A stretch of 64,000 nt of DNA. Origin: Shewanella sp. 10N.286.48.A6. Its GTDB lineage: Bacteria > Pseudomonadota > Gammaproteobacteria > Enterobacterales > Shewanellaceae. Below the pieces are notes generated by a model. The model was given only the letters and a program-made list of their open reading frames with translations, was not told the DNA's origin and searched no databases. The position numbers were made by a program, and so were the translations under genes. Positions 54,593-63,123 of the stretch are shown piece after piece. Every line of letters begins with the position of its first letter. Position 1 is the stretch's first letter. The stretch spans positions 201,579 to 265,578 of the forward strand of contig NZ_MCVI01000021.1 in the NCBI RefSeq assembly GCF_002873135.1. Direction: 5' to 3'.

Positions 54593-56920
54593 TTATTCTA
54601 ACTTCAACTTCTTCCATATACTGGCTATAAACTGTCTGTCTACAGCGTCAAATGGATTATCAGCGACCACATATGATGAGGTCGATTTTGTCATTGCAAA
54701 TAATTCACTGTTGGGATTAATCCCGTTTTCGTCTATGGCAAGGTTATTGAACAAATCAACCACCACCGTTTTTAATTCTGCCAATAATTGTTCAAAAACT
54801 TGCTGCACCTGCTGGATAAACACATGGTAAGGCTCGTTACCACTTAACATAAAACTGGTGCCCGCAGTCCCCACTAAATTAATGCCTTCTTTGATATAGT
54901 CAATCTCAGACAAATGCTGGACCCATAGTTTGTCGATGGCGTGCATAACTACAATATTCAGGGCTTCATTGAGCTTTTCATCACTCACGACTGTACTGAG
55001 ATTTTGCCAACGCGATGTGACTTTGCTTTTAAACTCTTCAGCCCCTTCCCCCTGTAAAATGTCATTCCGTAGTTGGTGGATCATTTGCCTTTGCTGTTCA
55101 ACCAAATCACTGTATTTGTATAACGCTTTGCGTCTATCAAGATTCGCGCCTTCTAGCACTCGCTGGCCGTGCGCAATTTTTTTGCTGATACGGGCATTGG
55201 ATAGCAACTCCCCAGTGTCACTTTTGCCAGACAACAAGCCATCCTGCCCCAAGTGATTAAACAATTTGTCTTCAAGGCTGACAAAATATTGCGAAGACCC
55301 AGGCTCGCCTTGCCTTGCCGCCCGTCCACGTAATTGATCATCTATCCGTCTCGACTCAAATCGGCTAGTGCCGATAATATGCAGGCCACCTGCCTTTTTT
55401 ACTTGTATATTGCTTGCAGTGTCTTTTGCCCCCAGTAAAATATCTGTACCGCGTCCGGCCAAGTTGGTACAGATGGTGACGGCCCCCCAAGCACCTGCCT
55501 GAGCAATTATTTGGGCTTCCTGCTCATCATTTTTAGCATTGAGCAGACAACACTCAATCCCTTTTTCAACTAACAAAGCATATAAATTTTCAGACTCGCG
55601 GACATTGGGCGTGCCCACCAAAACAGGTTGCCCTGTACGTTGAATCAAGGATATTTCATTGCAAATGGCAATGGTTTTTTCGGCTTTTGTACTGAACACC
55701 CGATCTGGCTTGTCTATTCTAATGCAGGGTTTACGCGGTGGAATAACACAGGTTTTTAATTGGTATAACAGCTCAAACTCTTGCGCTGCCAACACCGCGG
55801 TGCCGGTCATGCCGCTCACTTTCTTAAACAAACACATCAAATGTTGCAAGGTGATTGAACCTAGGGTTTGACCTTCCTTTTTGACTGGCAGACCTTCTTT
55901 GGATTCCAATGCCGATTGCATACCATCTGGCCAGCGGTGCTTTTCGGCAATTCTACCTGTGAATTCATCAACCAGTTTGATGCTGTTGTCTTTAACTATG
56001 TAATCTATGTCTTTGACCAGCAAAACCTCGACGTGCAGTGCTAGATTGACGCTGGTCAGCAAGGGCAAATTATCGATATCAAATAGGTTTTCACAGCCAA
56101 ATTGTTGCTCTATTTTACGACTGCCGCTGTCCGTCAAGTGAACAGAGGTGCTAAATTCATCGACCGCATAATCGTTTGTTTTGTCTAATTGTTTAATTAC
56201 CGTCGCAATGTGCGTCAGTTGATCATTGTTTTGGTGGATATCACCTGAAATAACCAGAGGAATACGGGCTTCGTCAATTAGAATCGAATCGGCTTCATCA
56301 ACAATGGCAACATCTAATCCCGACAATACTTTTTGCTGTTTATAATGCACCAATTGATCACGTAAATAATCAAAGCCAACTTCTCGGGCTGTGGCATAAA
56401 CAATGTCGCAGGCATGAGCTTGTTTGCGTTGTTTACACGACATGTCAGCTTGGATCATTCCCACGCTCAAACCAAAAAATTGATAGAGGGGCTGTAAAAA
56501 GTGACTGTCTCGTTTAGCCAGATAGTCATTAAAGGTGAGTACGTGAACTTTGCGGCCAGCTAATGCGTTAACAATAACGGGGGCAGCTGCGGCTAATGTT
56601 TTACCTTCCCCGGTTTTCATATCGACAATATAACCGTCATGTAATGCTAACCCGGCCAACATTTGGCTATCGAAGGGCCTCATGCCTAATAGTCTGTTTG
56701 ATATTTCTGACACAGAAGCAAAAATTTTAACTTGAGTGGATATATTCATTGGCGGGGAAATAGAAGCACACAGTGATTGTAGCTGTGCTTTGAGTTCATC
56801 ATCACAAAGCGATTTCAATGTCTCGCTAAAGGAGTTTATTTGTGTCAACGTTTTCTTAAACGGTTTAAGGTCGGATTCAATCGATGACCTTTGCAGTTTT
56901 TCCATAACCCTTTTAAACAT
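54593..56920 (-). CDS. Orphan SecA-like translocation ATPase (SecA2-like)
   Basis: 775 residues, against about 900 for the housekeeping SecA. The motor is intact: MKTGEGKT (101-108), THVLTF-like VHVLTFNDYLAKRD, DEAD-type VDEADSILIDEARIPLVISG, TFNDYLAKRD, SITLQHLMCLFKKVSGMTGT and NLAGRGTDILLG, plus GLHIIGTSRFESRRIDDQLRGR. Helical-scaffold residues are recognisable (VMHAIDKLWVQHLSEID). The C-terminal zinc-binding tail (CxCxS...CH) is absent; the protein ends WKKLKLE. This suggests a specialised second SecA with its own clients. No SecY2 or accessory Sec gene is nearby. It is bracketed by 37-bp direct repeats, which suggests transfer or recombination. Confidence 0.85.
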   Translation of the reverse strand: MFKRVMEKLQRSSIESDLKPFKKTLTQINSFSETLKSLCDDELKAQLQSLCASISPPMNISTQVKIFASVSEISNRLLGMRPFDSQMLAGLALHDGYIVDMKTGEGKTLAAAAPVIVNALAGRKVHVLTFNDYLAKRDSHFLQPLYQFFGLSVGMIQADMSCKQRKQAHACDIVYATAREVGFDYLRDQLVHYKQQKVLSGLDVAIVDEADSILIDEARIPLVISGDIHQNNDQLTHIATVIKQLDKTNDYAVDEFSTSVHLTDSGSRKIEQQFGCENLFDIDNLPLLTSVNLALHVEVLLVKDIDYIVKDNSIKLVDEFTGRIAEKHRWPDGMQSALESKEGLPVKKEGQTLGSITLQHLMCLFKKVSGMTGTAVLAAQEFELLYQLKTCVIPPRKPCIRIDKPDRVFSTKAEKTIAICNEISLIQRTGQPVLVGTPNVRESENLYALLVEKGIECCLLNAKNDEQEAQIIAQAGAWGAVTICTNLAGRGTDILLGAKDTASNIQVKKAGGLHIIGTSRFESRRIDDQLRGRAARQGEPGSSQYFVSLEDKLFNHLGQDGLLSGKSDTGELLSNARISKKIAHGQRVLEGANLDRRKALYKYSDLVEQQRQMIHQLRNDILQGEGAEEFKSKVTSRWQNLSTVVSDEKLNEALNIVVMHAIDKLWVQHLSEIDYIKEGINLVGTAGTSFMLSGNEPYHVFIQQVQQVFEQLLAELKTVVVDLFNNLAIDENGINPNSELFAMTKSTSSYVVADNPFDAVDRQFIASIWKKLKLE

Positions 56921-57422
56921 ACTTCCACCTGTTTGTTTATGCTTAAAATATATATTGGTTGTGGAAAGGCTTAATTCAAGTCAAAAGCCTTTAAATCCTT
57001 GTTTCTCAATCTAACCAATGCTAACTACCGCACCTAAAATAACTCCTAAAGCAATGATTTTATTTCCAATTAATAAAGAAAACTTTAAAGGGAATAGGTT
57101 AAAAGTAAGTGGGTAGAGTCAGTGTGTAGAGTCAGTGGCAAGAGTAACTTAATCTAAAACTCATCAGTTTAAATTAGGTCTAACCCCATGAGGTGAATGC
57201 TGTATCAATGGGGACTGCAAGACGTTTGATGCAAGAAGCGAAAAGGGAAATGCTTTTGGTTTCCTTTCGTTTAGTATGGGCAAAGCGCTACGGCTTTCTC
57301 CGCCATTAATACCGTAAAAATTTGAGAATAAATGGATCAGAGCCTGACCATAACGACTCAGGCTAAATTTCTAATGTTCAGGGTTAGGATTATGGCTGGG
57401 CTTAGAATTAGCAGCAAAACTA

Positions 57423-57459
57423 AACATGCCACCCATTATTAAAAAGTATTGGAGACTGC
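57423..57459. repeat. 37-bp direct repeat, right copy (SecA-like locus)
   Basis: Second exact copy of the 37-base sequence at 54462-54498, same orientation. Imperfect similarity continues to about 57496 and includes ACTCTGA and AACATATT-like words. Confidence 0.92.
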
Positions 57460-57729
57460 TACGTGTTTGGATTTAGTTTACTCTGATCCAACATATTTCA
57501 GATGTCACTTTCCACCCTAATAATATCACCACTTCTTAAGCTATTTTTGTATTTGCGGTTTGCTAATTAAGAGTTAGCTAAACTCACTATTTAGGTGGTT
57601 AAAATGACTAACTGTTTATTTATCACACAGGTGTAAATTGAATATGTTTTGATTTGTTTTTGATTTCCTTTTGATTAAAACTACTTAAAACCACTTTAAA
57701 TCAGTTGCTTAAGTGATCACCTCAAAACT

Positions 57730-57744
57730 TGGCACGCAGCTTGT
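57730..57744 (+). promoter_or_regulatory. Sigma-54-type promoter of mini-operon
   Basis: TGGCACGCAGCTTGT matches TGGCAC-N5-TTGC with one mismatch at the last base. GG and GT (for GC) are 12 bases apart. The expected start is near 57756, giving a leader of about 29 bases to the ATG at 57785. No activator gene lies nearby. Confidence 0.65.
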
Positions 57745-57784
57745 AATAACCTAGGTGTACCCCATAATTGAAAAGGAATACACC

Positions 57785-58114
57785 ATGTTTAACTCAACCT
57801 CAAATACAAATTTAGTAGCTCGTTCAGCATCTACAAAAACTAACCGTACATTTAAAAAATTAGCGTTAATTGCCATTATTGCAACAGCAAGTATTGGCGC
57901 TCAAGCAAATGAATTGAGTAGTGCTGATGTCGTGAGTGCATTAGAAACACGTTTTACTGAAGCAACCACAGAAATGCTACAAACTGCGAAACAAGAAATT
58001 ACTTTGAATCTGCATAGTAAAATCGCAGAGCAACTATTTGAGCTAAGTACCTCTCTTGAGTTGACTGAATCAGTAACAGAGCCAGATACAGCATTAGTAA
58101 GTAATGAGGACTAA
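57785..58114 (+). CDS. Small protein of sigma-54 mini-operon
   Basis: Not recognised. 109 residues from ATG 57785, with AAGGA eight bases upstream. The first 30 residues are Asn/Ser/Thr-rich with basic Lys/Arg, followed by a hydrophobic stretch and an Ala-rich cleavage-like site (LALIAIIATASIGAQANEL): a long signal peptide or membrane anchor. The rest is helical (SALETRFTEATTEMLQTAKQ) and acidic. It is probably a periplasmic or membrane-anchored helical protein. An in-frame ATG at 57755 coincides with the predicted transcription start and is excluded. Confidence 0.7.
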   Translation: MFNSTSNTNLVARSASTKTNRTFKKLALIAIIATASIGAQANELSSADVVSALETRFTEATTEMLQTAKQEITLNLHSKIAEQLFELSTSLELTESVTEPDTALVSNED

Positions 58115-58117
58115 TGA

Positions 58118-58297
58118 ATGGATTTAATGATGTTACTTAATTTAGCAGACCCATTAACCACAATGCTTCTGCTTCCCGTTATCAGCTTTATTGTGTGTTC
58201 GTTGTTGATATGCGGGTTGCAGTGGTACCAATTTAAAAGCGTCAATGCTATTTCCAAAGAGTTTGTTTCACTGGAGATGGCGGGAGAAACAGCATGA
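58118..58297 (+). CDS. 59-residue single-pass membrane protein
   Basis: Not recognised and too short for many gene finders. It begins MDLMMLLNLADPL, with one transmembrane helix (about residues 14-36: TTMLLLPVISFIVCSLLICG) and a 23-residue hydrophilic tail. GAGGA lies seven bases upstream. It starts 3 bases after the preceding stop and overlaps the following start (ATGA), so it is translationally linked to both. Confidence 0.65.
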   Translation: MDLMMLLNLADPLTTMLLLPVISFIVCSLLICGLQWYQFKSVNAISKEFVSLEMAGETA

Positions 58298-58362
58298 ACT
58301 TAACTGATGTAGAAAAGTGTTTAAAAGCAGATGACAGCCTAAATCTAATAATAATTTCGTAA
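58294..58362 (+). CDS. 22-codon frame overlapping the membrane protein gene
   Basis: An ATGA overlap joins this frame to the end of the previous gene: MNLTDVEKCLKADDSLNLIIIS then TAA. The junction is what a third operon gene would show, but the product is too short. It may be a truncated gene cut by rearrangement before the dispersed repeat at 58600. Confidence 0.35.
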   Translation: MNLTDVEKCLKADDSLNLIIIS

Positions 58363-58599
58363 ATATGTAACAACCATTTTGTCTAAAAATCACTTAATAG
58401 CAGGTTCATACGCCTTGTTGACGTGCTTGTAATTGTTAATTCATCCTGTATAAACTTGAGCTTTCACAGTTTATAAAATCATTAGCACTGTGCTCAATTA
58501 AAAGGTCTAAATCGGAGCTCATAAATTCAAGGTGACACTGAAAGACATAAACAAAATCAGAATAACTAACTATTTACCTTGGGCAACCCGCACTGACCA

Positions 58600-58895
58600 G
58601 CCACACTTTTTATGCCTAACGTTTAGCCTTTTAGGTATCGGTTATTATTCTAAAATCGCAGCTTCATGGTTATCAATTGCCTGCCGCAGGCCTTCATGAA
58701 AGCACAGCTGTGATACGCTGCAAGTTCATCCAATAAAGCTCCGCCATAACAAATAACATCCATCATGTTAAACGGCCTGTTCGACATCCATACCTCTCGC
58801 CCAGAGCGTTTCACACAGTGAAACTTCGCCATCTCATGGACGGTCACCGCCGCGCTTACACCTGATATTCTATCTCTTCGATTTAGGTTTATTTT
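58600..58895. repeat. Dispersed intergenic repeat, copy B
   Basis: Aligns along its length with 52933-53247, lacking about 20 bases in the middle. Both hairpins are kept: GCCTGCCGCAGGC-like at its start and GTTTCACACAGTGAAAC (58808-58824), where the loop differs but both arms still pair. Confidence 0.85.
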
Positions 58896-58897
58896 AA

Positions 58898-58972
58898 GCA
58901 ACGAAAAATTTCACTCTGAGCCTGAAAGATCCTAACGAATTTATTGAGTTATGGAAAAAATACTTTAAATAA
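58898..58972 (+). pseudogene. Possible C-terminal gene remnant beside repeat B
   Basis: Immediately after the repeat, a frame of 24 codons ends in TAA and reads like a natural protein end (KDPNEFIELWKKYFK). It has no start codon and an in-frame stop at its 5' edge. It could be the tail of a gene interrupted by the repeat, but a chance frame cannot be excluded. Confidence 0.25.
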
Positions 58973-59244
58973 GATATTGTTTCAGAATTGAAAGCAATGT
59001 TGGCAATCGGTAGGCGAATGGTTTCAAAGGTAGGGTGGCCCAGTTGGGATAACTCAACAAATATGTCCACCGCTCACAAAAATACCTTAAAAATAAATTT
59101 TACAATTACCATATTAATTAATAGCTAAAATTAATAAATTACGATCTATTTTATGCTAAAAAATTCAACATTGAATATTCAATAGTAAGCCCAATTATCG
59201 CTCTCTGGGTCATTATTTACATATTAAAATTAAAAGAGAAAAAA

Positions 59245-60177
59245 ATGAAAAAAAGGAATATTTTCACATTTTCGGTCATGGCATTGTTTTGCTTTCATGC
59301 ACCGACATTTGCAACAGGGTTAGATGCAACCTCTGCATCTAAAAATACTTCAATAGAGTCCACACAAACCTTCTTAAAACGTAAAGTTGCTATAGCAAGA
59401 TTTTCCAATGAAACCCAAGCAGCAAACAGTTTCCTAGTTGACAGTTCAAACAATCGAATAGGTAAGCAAGCAGCTGATATTCTGAGTGCACGACTTGCTG
59501 ATACAAATAAATTTATCATGTTTGAGCGCCTTGATAATGAAGAGGTCAACTCGGAGAACATATTAAAAGGTATAAGCGACAGCGGTGTTTCTGTTGATTA
59601 TTTAATCGTTGGTTCAGTCAGTGAATTTGGCCGTTCAGCAGAAAGCACTACGGGTTTATTCTCCCAATCAAAATTACAAAAAGCATATACCAAAGTGAAT
59701 GTACGCCTAGTTGATGTTGTAACAGGAAGAATTATAAGCTCTGTTGAAGGCGCTGGCGAAGCGACAACAGAAACGAAGAAAACCCTTGGTGCAGGTACTT
59801 CAGCTGCATTTGATCAAAGCTTGACTGACAAAGCATTGTCACAAGCCATTTCTCAAATGATAAGCAACCTCGTAGAAAACATGACGGCTAAACCATGGAA
59901 ATCATTTTTCTTATCAAATGAAGATGGCACGTTAATCATTTCTGGTGGTGAAGCTCAAGGGCTTACAGCAGGAATGGAATTGGTCATTTACCAAAATGGA
60001 AAGCAAGTCAAAAATCCTCAAAGCGGTGGTGTGATTACTTTACCAGGGAAAAAAATCGGCAAGGTAACAGTCCAATCAACCTATGGTAACGATGAATTTG
60101 AACAGATCTCTTTTGTCGATATTGTTGAAGGTAGCATTACTGATGAGCTATCAAAATATTACCTTTCAGATAAATAA
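59245..60177 (+). CDS. CsgG/HfaB-family secretion-type protein
   Basis: A signal peptide (1-23) without a lipobox Cys at the expected place, then a CsgG-type domain (about 45-215): KVAIARFSNETQ, AADILSARLADTNKFIMFERLD and VDYLIVGSVSEFG. A C-terminal beta domain (about 220-310; GLTAGMELVIYQNGKQV) resembles a FlgT-like module. Curli CsgG forms an outer-membrane pore; here the absence of csgA, csgB, csgE or csgF argues for another role. It leads a four-gene operon with three lipoproteins. Confidence 0.82.
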   Translation: MKKRNIFTFSVMALFCFHAPTFATGLDATSASKNTSIESTQTFLKRKVAIARFSNETQAANSFLVDSSNNRIGKQAADILSARLADTNKFIMFERLDNEEVNSENILKGISDSGVSVDYLIVGSVSEFGRSAESTTGLFSQSKLQKAYTKVNVRLVDVVTGRIISSVEGAGEATTETKKTLGAGTSAAFDQSLTDKALSQAISQMISNLVENMTAKPWKSFFLSNEDGTLIISGGEAQGLTAGMELVIYQNGKQVKNPQSGGVITLPGKKIGKVTVQSTYGNDEFEQISFVDIVEGSITDELSKYYLSDK

Positions 60178-60189
60178 CTCGAGGCTTTC

Positions 60190-60549
60190 ATGAGAACACT
60201 AATATTTATTTTCCTAAGTTTTTTTCTAATGGCATGTGGTTCTAACGTCCAGCGAAGCCAAACAGGCCTAGAGCATGAACAGCAGGTCGTCATTATTGCA
60301 GATGTTTTAGTTGGCAATTCAATCACGGTAGCCAACATCAATAATCACATGATTAATGGCAGTGATTTAACCCCATATTCTACGGGTATTGTAGGTGCTG
60401 CTGACGCTGAAGATGAAAACCGTCAAATCCTCATTATCAAATTAGATAAAGGTTCACATAAGTTGTTAATTAAGAACTCAGCTGGAACCATACTTTACTC
60501 TAAAGATATCTACCTTGCAGATGGTCAAGTACGAACCATCAGATTTTAA
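60190..60549 (+). CDS. Small lipoprotein of the CsgG-like operon
   Basis: A lipoprotein signal ending in LMACGS (Cys17 is the probable lipidated residue). The remaining 100 residues contain two beta-rich stretches (VVIIADVLVGNSITVANIN; ILIIKLDKGSHKLLIKNSAG). I do not recognise the family. It starts 12 bases after the CsgG-like gene and is an extra member compared with the usual CsgG, DUF4810, DUF799 trio. Confidence 0.72.
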   Translation: MRTLIFIFLSFFLMACGSNVQRSQTGLEHEQQVVIIADVLVGNSITVANINNHMINGSDLTPYSTGIVGAADAEDENRQILIIKLDKGSHKLLIKNSAGTILYSKDIYLADGQVRTIRF

Positions 60550-60563
60550 AAGGAAATCAATAA

Positions 60564-60917
60564 ATGCTAACTAAAACAAAATATTTATTCATTATTGCCA
60601 TAACATTCATGTTTACAGGCTGTGCTTCGGTAACCGAAAGTGGCTACTACTGGGGAAGCTATTCTGAAACTTATTATGAATACATTAAAGCGCCTTCAGA
60701 GCAAAGTGTCACCAACCATCTCAATGAACTCAATGACATTGTTAATGTGTCAGAGAAAAAAGGCTTAAAGGTACCGCCAGGGATATATGCAGAAATAGGC
60801 TACATTACTGCTAAGCGAGGAGACAAGGATAGCAGTATCAATTATTACCGCCAAGAAGCTGAATTGTACCCAGAATCCAAAGGCTTTATTGAACGTCTAA
60901 TAACAGATCAAAAATAG
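60564..60917 (+). CDS. DUF4810 lipoprotein
   Basis: Lipoprotein signal ending in FTGCAS. The mature part includes YYWGSYSETYYEYIKAPSEQS, typical of DUF4810, and a helical TPR-like end (GDKDSSINYYRQEAELYPES). 117 residues. It lies 14 bases after the previous lipoprotein and 2 bases before the next gene. DUF4810 proteins occur beside CsgG-like and DUF799 proteins; function unknown. Confidence 0.85.
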   Translation: MLTKTKYLFIIAITFMFTGCASVTESGYYWGSYSETYYEYIKAPSEQSVTNHLNELNDIVNVSEKKGLKVPPGIYAEIGYITAKRGDKDSSINYYRQEAELYPESKGFIERLITDQK

Positions 60918-60919
60918 GA

Positions 60920-61603
60920 ATGAACATGCGCATATTAATTTCAATTACTCTTGTTTTTCTCATGACTGGTTGTGCAGCGACTACGACGACTAAGGAGGCT
61001 GCATTTCCCGAAATGTATTCTGATGTGAATCGTCAAACAATGTTAATCGTGCCCGTTATTAATGAAACAACAGCCGCTGAAGCACCAGATTTTCTAAATG
61101 CAACAGTTGCCCAACCTCTAGCCGATAAAGGCTATTATGTTTTACCTGTACCTATTGTAAGCAATATTTTCAAGGAAGCAGGAATCATTGATGGCACACA
61201 ACTACAAGGGATCCCTTTTTCTACTTACAAAGATAAGTTTGGCGCTGAGTCTGTACTATTTATTAAGCTGAAAACATGGGAAACCAATTACATGGTCATT
61301 GCTGGCAATGTGACTGTTGGTATGGAATACGTACTAGTTTCAGCAGAAACAAATAACGTTTTATGGTCGTACCAAAACACATTCGTGTTAGATACTTCTG
61401 GCTCTTCAGGCAATTTAATTGCCGACATCATCGTTACAGCAATCGCCACAGCAGCAACTGATTACGTACCAGTGGCAAGACGGGTTCACGCCAACGCCGT
61501 AACAACTCTTCCTGTAGGTAAATACCACCCTAATTACTTAAAAGATGGAAAAGTAAAAAATGTTATCCCAGAACTCGCCACAGCCCCAGTAGAGAGATTC
61601 TAA
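60920..61603 (+). CDS. DUF799/GNA1162-family lipoprotein
   Basis: Lipoprotein signal ending in MTGCAA (Cys18). The body matches GNA1162/DUF799 (MLIVPVINETTAAEAPDFLNAT; GYYVLPVPIVSNIFKEAGI; FGAESVLFIKLKTWET). GNA1162-like proteins are outer-membrane-associated and structurally related to TolB and the CsgG beta domain, as I recall. 227 residues. It ends the lipoprotein operon; a terminator follows. Confidence 0.86.
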   Translation: MNMRILISITLVFLMTGCAATTTTKEAAFPEMYSDVNRQTMLIVPVINETTAAEAPDFLNATVAQPLADKGYYVLPVPIVSNIFKEAGIIDGTQLQGIPFSTYKDKFGAESVLFIKLKTWETNYMVIAGNVTVGMEYVLVSAETNNVLWSYQNTFVLDTSGSSGNLIADIIVTAIATAATDYVPVARRVHANAVTTLPVGKYHPNYLKDGKVKNVIPELATAPVERF

Positions 61604-61969
61604 CGAGAGCCACAAAGTGACCAATCAATAGGTCGATACAGAATAAACATAGTTCCCTAAAACAAAAGGCGACCCTGAGGTCGCTTTTTTAATATTTAAA
61701 TGCCAACCAAAGCCAGCTACCCTGCTTGAATGCTAGAAGAGTGATTAGATTGTTCGCTATTTTCAAAATACACTGAGGATGACTGATGTGAAGTGTTCAA
61801 GTTAATCACCTATCAAAAAAGCATTTGTAAATCCGCTAGCCTTTGCCTAGAGACCTTAAAAGCTTATTAGATTTTGGCTTTATTTTCGTTTTGTGAACTA
61901 TGCACCTTTGTTCAGCGCACACTTGTACCCATAATGCCTTATCAGCGATATTGACCATTGGAGTTTGCG
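61604..61969. other. 366-bp gap: terminator, otherwise nothing
   Basis: Contains the terminator at 61664-61690. The rest is AT-rich with no supported gene and should hold the promoter of the TM2 gene. Confidence 0.5.
61664..61690 (+). terminator. Rho-independent terminator of lipoprotein operon
   Basis: A 6-bp GC-rich stem (GCGACC with complement) extended by A-T pairs, loop CTGA, and T6. Confidence 0.86.
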
Positions 61970-62314
61970 ATGCAACAGATTAATTGCCCACAGTGCAGCC
62001 AAAAAATCGACCTTAACCAAGTGACTTGCCCACAATGTCATGCCGCGCTAGGTTTAGATGCCCTCGGTGGCGTCGACCCAGATGTTCGCATCAAAAATCA
62101 GAAGCTTGCAATATGGTTTAGTGTGCTGTTTGGAGGCTTAGGTTTGCATAAATTCTATTTAGGTCAGTATCTCAAGGGTAGCTTGTACTTAGTGTTTAGC
62201 TGGACACTGGTGCCTATGGTAGCTGGCTGGGTTGATGCGATTCGCACCTTGAAAATGAGTCCATTTAGTTTTCAGCAGCGTTACTCACGTAAAGCGAGTC
62301 AGTACTCCGCTTAA
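61970..62314 (+). CDS. TM2-domain membrane protein with zinc ribbon
   Basis: Two CPxC pairs (CPQCSQK and CPQCHAA, residues about 5-28) form a likely zinc ribbon, followed by a TM2 domain (about 42-100): LAIWFSVLFGGLGLHKFYLGQY, then a second helix with WVDAIR. The start is the ATG at 61970 (GGAG upstream); a TTG at 61958 adds four residues and is less likely. The function of TM2 proteins is unknown. Confidence 0.85.
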   Translation: MQQINCPQCSQKIDLNQVTCPQCHAALGLDALGGVDPDVRIKNQKLAIWFSVLFGGLGLHKFYLGQYLKGSLYLVFSWTLVPMVAGWVDAIRTLKMSPFSFQQRYSRKASQYSA

Positions 62315-62682
62315 CTAAAACTAGCTTATCCTCCTAAATGAGTAGGGAGTTGCATATTGCTCCCTATTTATAAAACTCGATTTATAAAATCCTATTGAAT
62401 AGCTTCCTATTAATAATGCTACAGTCTCGTGAGCTTTAATGATTTAAGACGTCAACGATGACATCGCTAAGCTACATTAACGCCGGGGATTTCTCATAGG
62501 TTTAGTGTGAAACTTCTTTTGCAAAAGGCTGAAAATCCCCCTTACTGGGCTGCTACAACAATATTCCAAGCTGTTTTACATTTTATCTATCACTTTTTAA
62601 GGTAGTCACTCACTTTATTCTTTTGTCATTAATGATAACTTTAGCAACCAAGAACCACTACCCAACAGAAATGAGAATGACC
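62315..62682. other. 368-bp gap with a nested inverted repeat
   Basis: Contains the 8-bp inverted repeat GGGGATTT/AAATCCCC (62485-62492 and 62533-62540), which encloses a perfect 12-bp palindrome CTTTTGCAAAAG (62516-62527). No gene is supported. Confidence 0.45.
62485..62540. other. Nested stem structure, possible RNA element
   Basis: The outer arms GGGGATTT and AAATCCCC enclose the inner palindrome. The arrangement may be a small structured RNA or an operator. It lies about 143 bases upstream of the PACE gene. Confidence 0.3.
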
Positions 62683-63123
62683 ATGAACACCAAAGAGCGC
62701 ATTTTTCACAGCGTATTATTTGAAGCGATTGCTTTAGCATTTGTTATCGGCGCCGCAACTTTATTTACTGATGCGGGCCCAAAGTCTGCTACAGGCTTAG
62801 CGGTAGGCTTATCGCTAATTGCAATGAGTTGGAATTATGCATACAACTTAGGCTTTGACCATATATTTGGTCATAACCGTATTAAACGCACCCTTAAAAT
62901 GCGCTTAGGTCATGGTCTAGGTTTTGAGTTTGGTCTTATTTTTGCCACACAGCCCTTTATGATGTGGGTGTTGCAGTTAGATTTCTGGACGGTGTTTATG
63001 ATGAACATTGGGGTGGTGGTATTCTTCTTGATATACGCGATTATATACAATTGGTGCTATGACCAACTTCGAGCGCGTATTGTCTCCGCTCGCGCTGCAG
63101 CCAATAATGCTGCCGTCAGTTAA
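62683..63123 (+). CDS. PACE-family (BTP) multidrug efflux-like protein
   Basis: A four-helix membrane protein of about 146 residues made of two bacterial transmembrane pair (BTP) repeats. The motifs RIFHSVLFEAIALAFVIG, WNYAYNLGFDHIFG and RLGHGLGFEFGLIFATQP are characteristic of the PACE transporters (AceI-like). Substrates in relatives are biocides and diamines. The start is uncertain; ATG at 62671, 62677 or 62683 are all possible and none has a strong ribosome site. Confidence 0.84.
   Translation: MNTKERIFHSVLFEAIALAFVIGAATLFTDAGPKSATGLAVGLSLIAMSWNYAYNLGFDHIFGHNRIKRTLKMRLGHGLGFEFGLIFATQPFMMWVLQLDFWTVFMMNIGVVVFFLIYAIIYNWCYDQLRARIVSARAAANNAAVS

Larger units (their letters stand above)
56921..57784. 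other. 864-bp gap: repeat remnants, no gene
   Basis: Contains the right 37-bp direct repeat (57423-57459), GTAGAGTCAGT repeated twice at 57114-57138, a short inverted pair near 57183-57213 (AACCCCATGAG and a CAATGGGG) and the sigma-54 promoter near the right end. Phrases such as GATCAGAGCCTGACC look like insertion-element remnants. I found no transposase frame. Confidence 0.55.
58363..59244. other. 882-bp gap: dispersed repeat and a possible gene remnant
   Basis: Contains copy B of the dispersed repeat (58600-58895), a short coding-like remnant (58898-58972) and AT-rich DNA with the promoter of the lipoprotein operon. No complete gene was found. Confidence 0.55.

Noticed and set aside
57183..57330. 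Possible insertion-sequence remnant in the 57-kb spacer
   Set aside because: The words resemble element ends, but no transposase frame or paired inverted repeat could be found.
59245..61603. Calling the lipoprotein operon a curli system
   Set aside because: Only the CsgG-like fold is shared; csgA, csgB, csgE and csgF are absent and the neighbours are DUF4810 and DUF799 proteins.
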